From assembly GCA_016716385.1 (NCBI GenBank), contig JADJWL010000009.1, positions 186,001-250,000 on the forward strand: a stretch of 64,000 nt of DNA, given 5' to 3'. This document shows positions 23,849-33,507 of the stretch, one piece after another; within the stretch, counting starts at the first letter, position 1, and each line of letters begins with the position of its first letter. Made by a program: the position numbers and the translations under genes. Below the pieces are notes generated by a model, which saw only the letters and a program-made list of their open reading frames with translations, searched no databases and had not been told where the DNA came from. The DNA comes from Bryobacterales bacterium (GTDB lineage Bacteria > Acidobacteriota > Terriglobia > Bryobacterales > Bryobacteraceae).

Positions 23849-24874
23849 TTACTTCTTCGGCAGGTACTTGCGGGCAATTTTGGCCGCGACCGAGCCGTTG
23901 TAGGTGATGACGTCATGCTTCACGGTGGTGCCGATGAGCAGATGGGCTTCGGGGCTCGACAAGCCGTACTCCGAAGTCAGCCACTGGATCATGTCCGAAT
24001 TCGCATTGCGCAGGCCGATGTCGAGATTGCTCGAAAATTCAGGCTGGCTGGCGATCGAGATGATGTACTCGTCGTTGACCAGCCGCGGCATCGACAGCCG
24101 CTTGCCCTTGTGAACCTTCACAGTGAACTGCACATCGAGCGACGTCTCGATCCCCACGCCGAGTCCCTCGCCGTCGCCTTGAGCGGCGTGCCCGTCGCCG
24201 ATGTAGAAGAAGGCGCCCTTGTGATAGACGGGGAAGTACGCGGTCACTCCCTCGACCATTTCGTTGTAGTCGATGTTGCCGCCGTGCGAGGCGGATGGCC
24301 CCGACGTCTCGACACGCTCGCCGGGAGTCGCCACGCCGATACAGCCGAGCATCGGGCGCAGCGGAATCTCCATCTTGTAGCCGGACCCTTCGAGCAGGCG
24401 CGGCCGCGCCACATTCGCCTTGAGGTCGATATCCCAGGGGATCATATCGGCGCGCTGCGGGCGCACCGCGTCCTGCTTGTAGAAGTTCTTGTGCTGGCTT
24501 TCGATCGTTCCGGGATTGATCACCGCCGGGCTCAGCCGGTAGGAGGTGTATCCGGTCGCCCGGTTGCAGCGAACGCGATCGAGATGGACTTCCAGCGTAT
24601 CGCCGTAGTCCGCCCCTTCGATGTAGAACGGGCCCATCAGCGGGTTGCCGGATTCTGGATACACGTACGGGTGCTGGATGTGTTTCACACCCTGCCAGTC
24701 CGCGCCGCCCGAGTCCCAGGTGCGGGTGATGACAGTGTCGCCGGACTTGATCCGGAGAACAGGTTCTTTGTGCGCGGAGAAGACACGCGAATGGTGGTTC
24801 GGAAAGATTGTGTGCGTTTCGGCCATAGCGGTGGATGCGAGGGCGGCCGCGAGAAGCAGGGGAACAAGCGCCAT
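23849..24874 (-). CDS. secreted acetamidase/formamidase family protein
   Basis: A 341-residue protein with a Sec signal (MALVPLLLAAALASTAMA). The mature part matches the acetamidase/formamidase (FmdA_AmdA) fold: HTIFPNHHSRVFSAHKEPVL, GDTVITRTWDSGGADWQG, PGTIESQHKN, and the hallmark glycine/aspartate stretch FYIGDGHAAQGDGEG. Family members hydrolyse small amides such as formamide or acetamide to ammonia and acid; exported versions are less studied. It is flanked by the antiporter gene (42 bases upstream) and the exported SelA-like gene (12 bases downstream), so two exported enzymes sit at the end of this operon. Confidence 0.86.
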   Translation of the reverse strand: MALVPLLLAAALASTAMAETHTIFPNHHSRVFSAHKEPVLRIKSGDTVITRTWDSGGADWQGVKHIQHPYVYPESGNPLMGPFYIEGADYGDTLEVHLDRVRCNRATGYTSYRLSPAVINPGTIESQHKNFYKQDAVRPQRADMIPWDIDLKANVARPRLLEGSGYKMEIPLRPMLGCIGVATPGERVETSGPSASHGGNIDYNEMVEGVTAYFPVYHKGAFFYIGDGHAAQGDGEGLGVGIETSLDVQFTVKVHKGKRLSMPRLVNDEYIISIASQPEFSSNLDIGLRNANSDMIQWLTSEYGLSSPEAHLLIGTTVKHDVITYNGSVAAKIARKYLPKK

Positions 24875-24916
24875 GCAGCAAGTTAACCCTGAACGGCGCC
24901 GGAGCGCAAGCGCCGC

Positions 24917-26542
24917 CTAGGCGCTCTGCAGTTCGGTCAGCGTCCGGACGGCGAGTTGCTGGCCGACGAGTTCCTCTTCGTCCACTTGAAGACTCGCGCC
25001 GGCCTCCATCAGAGACTCGGCGTACATGTGGTAGCGGCCCCGCACCAGGATCGGAAGATCGGGGGCCAGGATGCGCGCCTGGCGCACGACGAACCGCGCG
25101 ATCTGCGGATCGGGCAGCGTCACGACGAGGGCCAGCGCGCTCATGATCCCGGCATGCCGCAGAATTTCGGGACTGGTCGCGTCGCCAAGCAGTGTGTGCA
25201 CAGCCCGCCCCGGATTCTGCACACTCGCCGGATTCAATTCGACGACGATACATGAGTGTCCGGCTTCGCTCAGGCTATCGACGACGGCGCGTCCCGCCGG
25301 CCCGTATCCGATGACAACGACACGCCGCTCGTGCTCGTCCTCGTCCGCCAGGTGACCCACCGCGGGCCGCCCGATACTCGTACCGAACCACGCGGCCAGC
25401 CGTGGAGCCCACTGGATCATGTACGGCGTCAGAAACAGCGTCATCACCGAGCTTGCCATCAGGGGACGGAACAGCGATTCCGGCAGCACTCCCTGGCTCA
25501 GCGCGGTCTGAGCCAGCACGAACGAGAACTCTCCGGTCTGCGCCAGCACGAGACCGGTCTGAACGGATGTCACAACCGGCTGGCGCAGCAGGACGAGCGT
25601 GCCGGAGGTCACGGCGGCCTTCACCGTCACGATCACGACAACCCAAATCAGCGATTCGGCAAGCTCAGATGGCGCCGGCACGGTCGCCAGCATCCCGATG
25701 GACGTGAAGAAGAGCGTCACGAACGCGGACCGCAGCGGGATCAGGTCGGCGCGGATCAAATCCGCGTACGGCAGATCGCCGAGAAGGATCCCCGCGGCGA
25801 ACGCACCCAGCGCGGGACTCAACCCGAACGCATGCGCGATCCCCGTGCAGCCAAGACACAACGCCACACCCAGCACGACGGCGAAGTCGCGGTCGCGCGG
25901 CGTCACTGCCGCCCGCAGCACCGGCAGGACGATGTAGCGCACCAGCAGGTAGAAGCCCGCTACCAGGACGATCGCCTTCACTCCCGCCGCGCCCAGTTCT
26001 TTTGCTCCGGACCAGCTATCGCGGCCCTGGGCCAGAACGGAGATCAGCACCAGCAGCGGGACGATCGCCAGATCCTGCAGGAGGAGGATACCGAGCGACA
26101 GCCGTCCGTGCGAGCTGTCCAGTTCCGTACGGCTGGCCAGGATACGAAGGACCACCGAAGTGCTGCTCAGCGCAATGGCGGCGGCCAGTACGACCGCTTC
26201 ACCTGTCTTCCAACCGAGGCCGAGTCCGATCGCGCCGATCACGGCCATGGTTCCCAGGATCTGCATCTGGCCACCGAATAGCGCCAGCTTTCCAAGCTGC
26301 TTCAGCTTCTTCCAGGAGAACTCCAGGCCGATCGTAAACAGGAGCAGCGCGACGCCGAGTTCCGCCAGCAAGTTGATCGATTCGTCGGCGCGCGCCAGAC
26401 CCAACACTCTGGGTCCGAGAAGGATGCCGGCAATCAGGTAACCGATGATCGCGTTCTGGCCCAAGCGCTGGGCCACGATGCCGCAGACCAGCGCTGCGGC
26501 GAGCATCAGCGAAATTTCGAGGACAAGATACCAGGGGTCCAT
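24917..26542 (-). CDS. Kef/CPA2-type cation:proton antiporter with TrkA-N domain
   Basis: A 541-residue membrane protein. About twelve hydrophobic helices cover residues 5-375 (LVLEISLMLAAALVCGIVAQ, IIGYLIAGILLGPRVL, LGVALLLFTIGLEFSWKKL, ALSSTSVVLRILA). These are typical of CPA2 monovalent cation:proton antiporters, where the F/LxxG-x2-FxxK and QD (ILLLQDLAIVPLL) motifs are conserved. The C-terminal RCK/TrkA-N domain (RVVVIGYGPAGRAVVDSL) binds nucleotide and gates transport. It likely exchanges K+ or Na+ for H+ in the inner membrane. It lies 3 bases after fabD in a tight minus-strand unit. Confidence 0.92.
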   Translation of the reverse strand: MDPWYLVLEISLMLAAALVCGIVAQRLGQNAIIGYLIAGILLGPRVLGLARADESINLLAELGVALLLFTIGLEFSWKKLKQLGKLALFGGQMQILGTMAVIGAIGLGLGWKTGEAVVLAAAIALSSTSVVLRILASRTELDSSHGRLSLGILLLQDLAIVPLLVLISVLAQGRDSWSGAKELGAAGVKAIVLVAGFYLLVRYIVLPVLRAAVTPRDRDFAVVLGVALCLGCTGIAHAFGLSPALGAFAAGILLGDLPYADLIRADLIPLRSAFVTLFFTSIGMLATVPAPSELAESLIWVVVIVTVKAAVTSGTLVLLRQPVVTSVQTGLVLAQTGEFSFVLAQTALSQGVLPESLFRPLMASSVMTLFLTPYMIQWAPRLAAWFGTSIGRPAVGHLADEDEHERRVVVIGYGPAGRAVVDSLSEAGHSCIVVELNPASVQNPGRAVHTLLGDATSPEILRHAGIMSALALVVTLPDPQIARFVVRQARILAPDLPILVRGRYHMYAESLMEAGASLQVDEEELVGQQLAVRTLTELQSA

Positions 26543-26545
26543 GTG

Positions 26546-27481
26546 TCAGCCCCGCAGCGCTTCCGCCAGGGGCTCCCACTCAGGCGCTTCTCCGAAACGC
26601 AGACCCTTGAGCGAGGCATCGATATTTCGGAGCAGGCCGGTGAGGACGCCTCCAGCGCCCACTTCGACGAACCGCGAAACACCGGCGTCGCGCAGGACGC
26701 GGATCGAGTCCGCCCACAGCACCGGATTCGGCACTTGTTCGTAGACGCCTTCTCGCGCTTCAGCCGCGGTGCGGACGGCTCGCGCCTGCCAGTTGTTGAC
26801 CAACGGGACGGACAGGTCGCGGAACGGCGTCGCGTCGAGGTCGTCTTTGAGTCTCTCCTGCGCCGGACGCATCAACGGGCAGTGAAACGGCGCGCTGACC
26901 GGCAGCGGCACCGCCCGCTTGGCGCCTGCCGCCTTGGCAAGCTCCATGGCTCGCGCGACCGCGCCGGCGTGACCGGCGATCACCACCTGGTCCGGCGAAT
27001 TCAGATTGGCCGCCGTCACCACTTCGCCCTGCGCGGCTTCGGCCAGAACGCCGCCGAGCGCGCCTTCGGGCAGCTTCAACAACGCCGCCATGGCGCCCAC
27101 GCCCGCCGGAACCGCCTCCTGCATGTACGTGCCGCGTTTGCGGACAAGGCGCACGGCATCGCTGAGCGTCAGCGACCCGGCCGCCACCAGCGCCGAGTAC
27201 TCTCCCAGGCTGTGCCCCGCGACGAAGTCCGGCGCGATGCCGTGCTCGCGCAGCACCGCGTGGGCCGCCACGGAAACCGTCAGCAGCGCGGGCTGCGTGT
27301 TCTGCGTCATTCTCAGATCGGCATCGGGACCTTCGAAACACAGCGTCGAAAGCGCGAATCCAAGCGCTTCGTCGGCTTCTTCGAAAACGCGGCGCGCCGC
27401 GGGGTAGGCGTCCGCGAGTGTCTTGCCCATCCCGGCCGCTTGCGATCCCTGGCCGGGGAAAAGAAATGCGAGTTTGCTCAT
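26546..27481 (-). CDS. fabD: malonyl-CoA:ACP transacylase
   Basis: A 311-residue cytosolic enzyme that moves malonyl from CoA to acyl carrier protein for fatty-acid synthesis. It begins LAFLFPGQGSQAAGMG (oxyanion glutamine), has the nucleophile S91 in AGHSLGEYSALVA, an arginine near 116 that binds the malonyl carboxylate, and the catalytic H200 in VSAPFHCPLM. The length is normal. It is unusual that no other fab gene is adjacent: it lies between the VWA gene (7 bases upstream) and the antiporter (3 bases downstream). Confidence 0.96.
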   Translation of the reverse strand: MSKLAFLFPGQGSQAAGMGKTLADAYPAARRVFEEADEALGFALSTLCFEGPDADLRMTQNTQPALLTVSVAAHAVLREHGIAPDFVAGHSLGEYSALVAAGSLTLSDAVRLVRKRGTYMQEAVPAGVGAMAALLKLPEGALGGVLAEAAQGEVVTAANLNSPDQVVIAGHAGAVARAMELAKAAGAKRAVPLPVSAPFHCPLMRPAQERLKDDLDATPFRDLSVPLVNNWQARAVRTAAEAREGVYEQVPNPVLWADSIRVLRDAGVSRFVEVGAGGVLTGLLRNIDASLKGLRFGEAPEWEPLAEALRG

Positions 27482-27488
27482 GGTGCGA

Positions 27489-28694
27489 TCAGTGAATCGT
27501 CCTGGTCTTCCGGTTCATGTAATCCATCAACAGGTACTGCCCCAGGGTATACGGAGTGGTGAAGTAGGCTTTGCCACGGCACATCTCGGTGACCTTCTGG
27601 ACGAAGCTCACCAGGCCGGGATCGCTCGCCAGCATGAAGGTGTTGATCAGGATGCCCTGCTTCTTGCAACGGTTGACCTCTTCGAGCGTGCGGCTGATCA
27701 CGAGCGGATCGAGGCCAAAGGCGTTGCGATAGACGCGCCCGTCGTCCAGCGTCAGCGCCGACGGCTTGCCATCGGTGATCATCACAATCTGCTTCATGTC
27801 CTTGCGCTCGCGCGCCAGCAGCCGCTGCGCCAGAATCAGTCCGTCGCGCGTGTTCGTGTAATAGGGCCCAACCTGGACCCGCGCCAGGTCGCGCACGGGC
27901 AGCTCTTCGGCCGAATTGTGGAACAGGACACAACGCAGCGAGTCACCCGGAAACTGCGTCCGGATGAGATGCGCCAGCGCCAGCGCGACCTTCTTCGCCG
28001 GTGTGAACCGGTCTTCGCCGTACAGGATCATGCTGTGGCTGCAATCCAGCATCAGCACCGTGGCGCACGAGCTTTGATACTCGCACTGGTTGACGTGCAG
28101 GTCGGAGTAATCGAGGTCGAACGGCACCTTCACGCCCTCGCGCTTCATCGCAGAGAACAGCGTTTCGGCGATGTTGAGATTGAGTGTGTCGCCGAATTCG
28201 TACTGCTTCGAGGAGCCGGACGACTCGACTCCGGTGGCCATCTCGCGCGTATCGTGGCGGCCGAAGCTCGACTTGCCGAGGGAACCCATCAGGTCTTTGA
28301 GCGCCTTGAATCCGAGGAAGTCGAGCGACTTGTCGGTCACCTCGAACCGCACCGGTCCCTCGCCTTCGCCGCCCCCCTGCGCGGTGATATGCCCTTCGTC
28401 GGCCAGCTTCTGCATCAGCGTCTCGATAAGCTCGTCCATCTGTTCCGGAGAGAGTGCCGCGAGCTGTTCCATCAACTCTTCCATGCGGTCTTCCGGAAAC
28501 AGTTCCCCGTTCTCGAGGGCTTCCTGGATCGCGCGCTTCAGCTCTTCCATGGACTGCGGGTCCCACTCGCCGAACTCGGAATAGCGCGTGCGGAAACCGC
28601 TCTGCAGGAGGAAATCGGCGAGGGCGCGCATCAAGTCCTGGGCGTCGATGCCGAAGTCTTCGCCGGTGTAGCGCGAGTACCTGATCCGTCGCAT
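27489..28694 (-). CDS. VWA-domain protein, partner of the MoxR/ChlI ATPase
   Basis: A 401-residue cytoplasmic protein. The start at 28694 (MRRIRYSRYTGEDFG) leaves 10 bases after the upstream ATPase; longer in-frame extensions overlap that gene. The N-terminal half is acidic and helical (MEELMEQLAALSPEQMDELI). The C-terminal half is a von Willebrand A domain with a metal-ion site: the MIDAS motif is in LMLDCSHSMIL, and TDGKP later supplies another ligand. MoxR-type AAA ATPases paired with VWA proteins act as remodelling or metal-insertion chaperones; this pair probably does so for an unknown client. Confidence 0.88.
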   Translation of the reverse strand: MRRIRYSRYTGEDFGIDAQDLMRALADFLLQSGFRTRYSEFGEWDPQSMEELKRAIQEALENGELFPEDRMEELMEQLAALSPEQMDELIETLMQKLADEGHITAQGGGEGEGPVRFEVTDKSLDFLGFKALKDLMGSLGKSSFGRHDTREMATGVESSGSSKQYEFGDTLNLNIAETLFSAMKREGVKVPFDLDYSDLHVNQCEYQSSCATVLMLDCSHSMILYGEDRFTPAKKVALALAHLIRTQFPGDSLRCVLFHNSAEELPVRDLARVQVGPYYTNTRDGLILAQRLLARERKDMKQIVMITDGKPSALTLDDGRVYRNAFGLDPLVISRTLEEVNRCKKQGILINTFMLASDPGLVSFVQKVTEMCRGKAYFTTPYTLGQYLLMDYMNRKTRTIH

Positions 28695-28704
28695 GGGCGG
28701 GTCC

Positions 28705-30201
28705 TCAGTTGAACTGCTGGCGCTTGTAGCGCTTGCGCGGCTCGTCGTCGCAGGTGGCTTCCCGTGCCTTTTCCTGCGCCTCGAATCCGCGCTCTTCGCT
28801 GCGTCCGACGCGCCGGTGCGCCCACAGCCCTTCCAGGATGAACTCGCCGGCCGAAACGCGAACGGCGTCTGGCTCGTTTGCGGACAGACCCAGGGCACGC
28901 GTCTTCTCGAGCAGCCCCTGAATGCCGCCCAGTTCGCGCACGGCGGTTTCAGAGCCCGCGTTCTCGTCGAGACGTAGCGTGCCACCGAGTTCGAACCACT
29001 GCACAATCTGCGCCACGTTGACGCCTTCGAAGTACTGGCTGTACACCTTCCCCACGGCCGCGCGGATCAGCTCGCGCGCCACGTGGTCGCCGCCTTTCAG
29101 TTCGCCCTCGTACTCGAGTTCGATCTTGCCGGTGATCGAGGGCAGCGCCGCGTAGATGTCCAGAATCCGGGGAACGGCCAGCGTCTCGCCCGCGACCAGA
29201 GCGCGACGTTCGGCATTCGAGATGACGTTCTCGAGCACCGTGATCGGCAGCCGCTGCGAAACGCCCGAGCGCTTATCGACCCGCTTGTCTTCGCGCGCGA
29301 GAAACGCAAGGTGCTCCACGACTTCGCGAATATAGGCCGGCACGCGCGCCTCGACGAGTGCGCCGCGATCGAGCCACGCTTCCTGCCGCGTGATCGCCAT
29401 GCCATCCTCGGCGCTCGCCGGATAGTGGGTGCGGATTTCGCTGCCGATGCGGTCCTTGAGCGGCGTGATGATCTTGCCGCGCGCCGTGTAGTCCTCCGGG
29501 TTCGCCGTAAAGACCAGCATCACGTCGAGCGGGAGACGCACCGGATACCCCTTAATCTGGACGTCCCCCTCCTGCATGATGTTGAACAGACCCACCTGGA
29601 TCTTGCCCGCGAGATCCGGCAGTTCATTGATGGCGAAGATGCCGCGATTGGCGCGCGGCACGAGGCCGTAATGCACGGTGAGTTCATTCGCCAGGTCGTG
29701 GCCGCCACGGGCCGCTTTGATGGGATCGATGTCGCCGATCATGTCGGCAATGGTCACGTCGGGGGTCGCGAGCTTCTCCACGTAACGCTGCTCGCGCGTG
29801 AGGTACGCGATTGGCGTATGATCGCCCAGTTCTTCTACCAGGGCCCGGCAGCGGCGGCAGATCGGACGATACGGGTTGTCGTGGATCTCGCAGCCGGCGA
29901 TGTAAGGAGTCGCCTCGTCCAGAAGCGCGGTCAGCTTCCGGATCAGCTTCGTCTTGGCCTGTCCCCGAAGCCCCAGCAGGATGAAGTTGTGCCGCGAGAG
30001 AATCGCGTTCACCACCTGCGGGACGACCGTGTCCTCGTAGCCGACGATGCCCGGGAAGAGAGCCTCGCCGCGCTGCAGCATTCCGGCCAGGTTCTCACGC
30101 AGCTCATCCTTCACGCTGCGGCTGGCAATCCGGTTTTCGCAAAAGGCGCTCTGGCGTAGGGCGCCCAGGGTGGCGGGCAGTGGGTCTCGTCCTTGGGTCA
30201 T
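28705..30201 (-). CDS. MoxR/magnesium-chelatase-ChlI-type AAA ATPase
   Basis: A 498-residue AAA+ ATPase. Walker A is GLRGQAKT (77-84), an atypical P-loop form, and Walker B is near GIFAINELPDL. It resembles the ChlI/MoxR branch (FTANPEDYTARGKIITPLKD). An insertion after the first helices carries C104 and H107 (GCEIHDNPY) and C115/C118 (PICRRC), which could form a zinc site. The C-terminal region is charged and includes EERGFEAQEKAREA. It is the first gene of the minus-strand run and lies 10 bases before the VWA gene, so the two almost certainly form one complex. No chlorophyll or B12 genes are nearby, so cobalt or magnesium chelation is not implied. Confidence 0.88.
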   Translation of the reverse strand: MTQGRDPLPATLGALRQSAFCENRIASRSVKDELRENLAGMLQRGEALFPGIVGYEDTVVPQVVNAILSRHNFILLGLRGQAKTKLIRKLTALLDEATPYIAGCEIHDNPYRPICRRCRALVEELGDHTPIAYLTREQRYVEKLATPDVTIADMIGDIDPIKAARGGHDLANELTVHYGLVPRANRGIFAINELPDLAGKIQVGLFNIMQEGDVQIKGYPVRLPLDVMLVFTANPEDYTARGKIITPLKDRIGSEIRTHYPASAEDGMAITRQEAWLDRGALVEARVPAYIREVVEHLAFLAREDKRVDKRSGVSQRLPITVLENVISNAERRALVAGETLAVPRILDIYAALPSITGKIELEYEGELKGGDHVARELIRAAVGKVYSQYFEGVNVAQIVQWFELGGTLRLDENAGSETAVRELGGIQGLLEKTRALGLSANEPDAVRVSAGEFILEGLWAHRRVGRSEERGFEAQEKAREATCDDEPRKRYKRQQFN

Positions 30202-30281
30202 GAAGCCGCTCTCCCCAGCACTTCAAGGCCGATTGTAGCAGAGGGGGCACAAACGCCCTGAAGAGTGATTTACTAGATACC

Positions 30282-32261
30282 ATGCTGTTCCGGCTATTCT
30301 TCGTATGCCTGTGCGTGGCCGCGTCCGCCACGGCCGCCGTCCTGCGTCTGGAAGTGACCGAGCGCTCCGACGTGCTCGACGGCAAGAGCTTCGGCAAGGC
30401 GGGTCCCTATGAGCGACTGAGCGGCTCGGCGTATTTCGCCGTGGATCCGAAGCTGCCGGCCAACCGCATCATCCGCGACATCGATCTGGCGCCGCGCAAT
30501 GAGAAGGGACTCGTCGAGTTCTCCTCCGACTTCTACGTGCTGAAGCCGCGCAACCCGGTCAGCGGGAACGGCGCGGTGTTGTACGAAGTCTCGAACCGCG
30601 GGCGCAAGGGAATGCTGAGTTTCTTCAATAGGGCGTCCGGGTCCCTCGACCCGCGTCTGCCGGAGCATTTCGGCGACGGGTTCCTGCTGGAGCAGGGCTA
30701 CACGCTACTGTGGCTCGGCTGGCAGTTCGACGTTCCGCGTACCGAAGGTTTAGTGCGGCTGTCGGCGCCGGTCGCCGGCCAAGGCATCACGGGCCTCGTC
30801 CGGTCGGAGTTCATTCCCGACGAAAAGATCTACACGCAGCTTCTGGCGGACCGTGCACACGTTCCGTACGAGCCGGCGGTCCCGGACGATCCCGCCGCGA
30901 CGCTCACCGTGCGGCCGCGACGCGACGCACCGCGGCAGGTGATCCCGCGCAACCGGTGGAAGCTGGTCGAGGGGACGCACGCGTCGATGGAGGCGGGTTT
31001 CGAGCCGGGCCTGATCTACGAAGTGGTCTACCGGGCCAAGAACCCCACGCTGGTCGGACTGGGCCCGACGGCCATCCGCGACATGGTCTCCTTCCTGAAG
31101 CACGGGGGCGCGTTGGGCACGAACTTCGTGTTGAGCGACCAGCGGCGCTTCATCAAGCGCGCGTACGGATTCGGTGTTTCCCAGAGCAGCCGGTTCCTGC
31201 GGACGTTCCTCTACTTCGGATTCAACGCCGACGAGCAGAACAGGCAGGTGTTCGACGGCGTGCTGGCGCACGTCGGCGGCGGGGGGCGCGGCAGCTTCAA
31301 CCATCGCTTCGCACAGGCGTCGCGCGACGGCCACCCGTTCTTCAACCTGTTCTACCCGACCGACATCTACCCCTTCGCCGACCTGCCCCAGTCCGACCCC
31401 GAGACCGGTCTGAACGAGGGGATTCTGTCCCGGGCAATGGCCGACAAGGTGGTCCCGAAGGTCTTCTACACCAACGCCAGCTACGAATACTGGGGTCGCG
31501 CGGCATCGCTCGTCCACACGACGTTCGACGGCAAGGCGGATGCTCCTCTGTCGGACACCACCCGCGTGTACCTGTTCGCGGGCGGGCAGCACGGTCCCGG
31601 GGCATTCCCGCCGGCCCGGAACCGGACCCAGCACTTGTCGAACCCGAACCCGTTTACGTGGTCGATGCGGGCACTGCTGGTGGCGATGGATCAATGGGTG
31701 GCCGAGGGCAAAGAGCCGCCCCCGTCGCAGTATCCAAAGGTGGCAACGGGCGAGCTGGTGCGTCCCGAGGCGCTCAAGTTCCCCGCGATTCCTGGAGTGA
31801 AGGTCCCGCAGCGCATCCAGGAAGCCTACCGGGTGGACTACGGACCCGACTTCCGCACAAAGGGCCTGGTAACGAAAGAGCCGCCCGCAGTGGGCAAACC
31901 GTTCGTGACGCTGGTGCCGCAAGTGGATGCGGATGGCAACGAGACGACCGGGATTCGCATGCCGGGCATTCAGGCGCCGCTGGCAACCTACACCGGCTGG
32001 AATCTGCGGGCGCCGGAGATCGGCGCTCCGGACGAGATCTTCAGCATGGTGGGGTCGTTCCTGCCGTTTGCCCGAACGAAAGCGCAGCGCGGGCAGGATC
32101 CGCGCCCGTCGATTGCCGAGCGGTACAAGGACCGGGCGGACTACGCCGCAAAGGTCGAGGCGGCCGCGAAGCGCCTGGCCGCCGACCGCTATCTGCTGGA
32201 GGCCGATGTGACGAAGGTCGTCCAGCAGACAGTCGCAGTCTGGGACCATCTGCACAAGTAG
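30282..32261 (+). CDS. secreted alpha/beta-hydrolase-domain protein
   Basis: A 659-residue exported protein. The signal peptide (MLFRLFFVCLCVAASATA) is followed by VLRLEVTERSDVLDGKSFG, typical of a large family of Acidobacterial and proteobacterial proteins called alpha/beta hydrolase domain-containing. The nucleophile elbow is probably GFGVSQSSRFLRTFLY. Aromatic and glycine-rich stretches (LWLGWQFDVPRTEG, HVGGGGRGSFNHRF) recur in the family. The reaction is not established for the group; esterase or lactonase activity is an inference. It is divergent from the AAA ATPase across 80 bases and converges with the first ROK regulator. Confidence 0.8.
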   Translation: MLFRLFFVCLCVAASATAAVLRLEVTERSDVLDGKSFGKAGPYERLSGSAYFAVDPKLPANRIIRDIDLAPRNEKGLVEFSSDFYVLKPRNPVSGNGAVLYEVSNRGRKGMLSFFNRASGSLDPRLPEHFGDGFLLEQGYTLLWLGWQFDVPRTEGLVRLSAPVAGQGITGLVRSEFIPDEKIYTQLLADRAHVPYEPAVPDDPAATLTVRPRRDAPRQVIPRNRWKLVEGTHASMEAGFEPGLIYEVVYRAKNPTLVGLGPTAIRDMVSFLKHGGALGTNFVLSDQRRFIKRAYGFGVSQSSRFLRTFLYFGFNADEQNRQVFDGVLAHVGGGGRGSFNHRFAQASRDGHPFFNLFYPTDIYPFADLPQSDPETGLNEGILSRAMADKVVPKVFYTNASYEYWGRAASLVHTTFDGKADAPLSDTTRVYLFAGGQHGPGAFPPARNRTQHLSNPNPFTWSMRALLVAMDQWVAEGKEPPPSQYPKVATGELVRPEALKFPAIPGVKVPQRIQEAYRVDYGPDFRTKGLVTKEPPAVGKPFVTLVPQVDADGNETTGIRMPGIQAPLATYTGWNLRAPEIGAPDEIFSMVGSFLPFARTKAQRGQDPRPSIAERYKDRADYAAKVEAAAKRLAADRYLLEADVTKVVQQTVAVWDHLHK

Positions 32262-32283
32262 CGAGGCTGGCCAGGCCGGACTT

Positions 32284-33507
32284 CTAGCGGGTGGCCCGCG
32301 CCGCCACGGGACCGTACCTCATCACCAGCGGACTGCACATCTTCTTGAGGAGACTGCTGTCTTCAAGCGACTTGCGGAAGGCCAGCGACGCGGCGCCCTT
32401 CAGACGGATGTCGAGCCCGAGGCCGGACATGGTGATCGTCAGGTCCTGGGTAAGGTTTGGAAGCGCGTTGCGTTCCAGCGACGCCTCGACGACCGGGAGC
32501 AGGACATCCTCGGCGCCCAGCACGTCGCCGCCCATCACGATGATCTCCGGGTTCAGCAGGTTCACCGCGTGCGACAGCGCCAGACCCAGAGCGTTGCCGG
32601 CCCGCTCGACGACAGCTTGCGCCGCGGCGTCGCCCTGGCGGGCACGCTGGAACACGTCGCTCACGCGCACCTCAGCCGCGGCGCGCCCGCTCAACCCGGC
32701 GCGTTCGACGTACTGCCGGACGATGTTCGGGCTGGAGGCGATCGCCTCCAGACACCCACGCGCGCCGCAGCCACAGACGTCGGGCGCGTCGGGATCGATC
32801 TTGCAGTGGCCGAGTTCGCCCGCCATGGCATGCCAGCCGCCGATCGGCTTGCCTTCGAGAAACATGCCGAGGCCGATGCCGCGCTCGATGATCAGGAACA
32901 GCCCGCTCTTCGAGTTCTGGGCGCGCCCGAGCCAGCGTTCGGCAAGAACGCAACTGTGTTTGTCCGGTTCGAGGAAGACCGGCAGATCGGTCGCGGCGGC
33001 GAGCTCGTCGCGGATCGGGAAGCCCCGCCAACCGAGGTTGAACGCGGTCAGCCGTCCCTCTTCATCGAGCAGGCCGGGATAGCTCACGCCCACGGCAATC
33101 ACGCGCTCCCGCTGGATGGGATCGAGTTCGCGCATCACCCGCCGGATCCCTTCGACGACCTTCCCGATGTCCAGCGGCTGGCCGAACTCCAGATCTTCTT
33201 CCCACCGGTAACGGATGTCTCCGACGCAGTTCGAGAGGGCGAATCGCAGCCGCAGGCCTTCGAGATCGACGCCGACGAAGTACGCCGCTTCGCCGTTCAA
33301 CGTGAACACTTCACGGCGCCTTCCGCCGTTCGACTGAAGCTCGCCGACCTTCAGGATCGTTCCGTTCCGGAGCAAGTGCCGCAGCGCAAGACTCACGCTG
33401 GCGGCGTTCAGTCCTGTAACTCCGACAATGTCACTTCGCGTCAGAGTCCGCCGTTGGTAGAGAATGCGGACGATATCGCGAAGCCACTGGTCAGCAATAG
33501 AGGCCAT
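32284..33507 (-). CDS. ROK-family transcriptional regulator (copy 1)
   Basis: A 407-residue regulator. The start at 33507 (MASIADQWLRDIVRILYQ) matches copy 2. Residues 1-75 form a winged helix-turn-helix (TRSDIVGVTGLNAASVSLAL). The rest is a ROK sugar-kinase-like fold, with YFVGVDLEGLRLRFALSN, the zinc site in GELGHCKIDPDAPDVCGCGA plus RGCLEAIAS, and the EPDKHSCVLAERW segment in place of the usual NDAN loop. ROK regulators such as NagC and Mlc sense a sugar or its phosphate. It is divergent from the receptor gene that begins some 400 bases away, so that gene is its likely target. A near-identical, frameshifted copy is at 37203-38424. Confidence 0.92.
   Translation of the reverse strand: MASIADQWLRDIVRILYQRRTLTRSDIVGVTGLNAASVSLALRHLLRNGTILKVGELQSNGGRRREVFTLNGEAAYFVGVDLEGLRLRFALSNCVGDIRYRWEEDLEFGQPLDIGKVVEGIRRVMRELDPIQRERVIAVGVSYPGLLDEEGRLTAFNLGWRGFPIRDELAAATDLPVFLEPDKHSCVLAERWLGRAQNSKSGLFLIIERGIGLGMFLEGKPIGGWHAMAGELGHCKIDPDAPDVCGCGARGCLEAIASSPNIVRQYVERAGLSGRAAAEVRVSDVFQRARQGDAAAQAVVERAGNALGLALSHAVNLLNPEIIVMGGDVLGAEDVLLPVVEASLERNALPNLTQDLTITMSGLGLDIRLKGAASLAFRKSLEDSSLLKKMCSPLVMRYGPVAARATR

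Noticed and set aside
30750..32255. Long minus-strand frame opposite the alpha/beta hydrolase
   Set aside because: Shadow frame; the plus-strand product has a signal peptide and family motifs.
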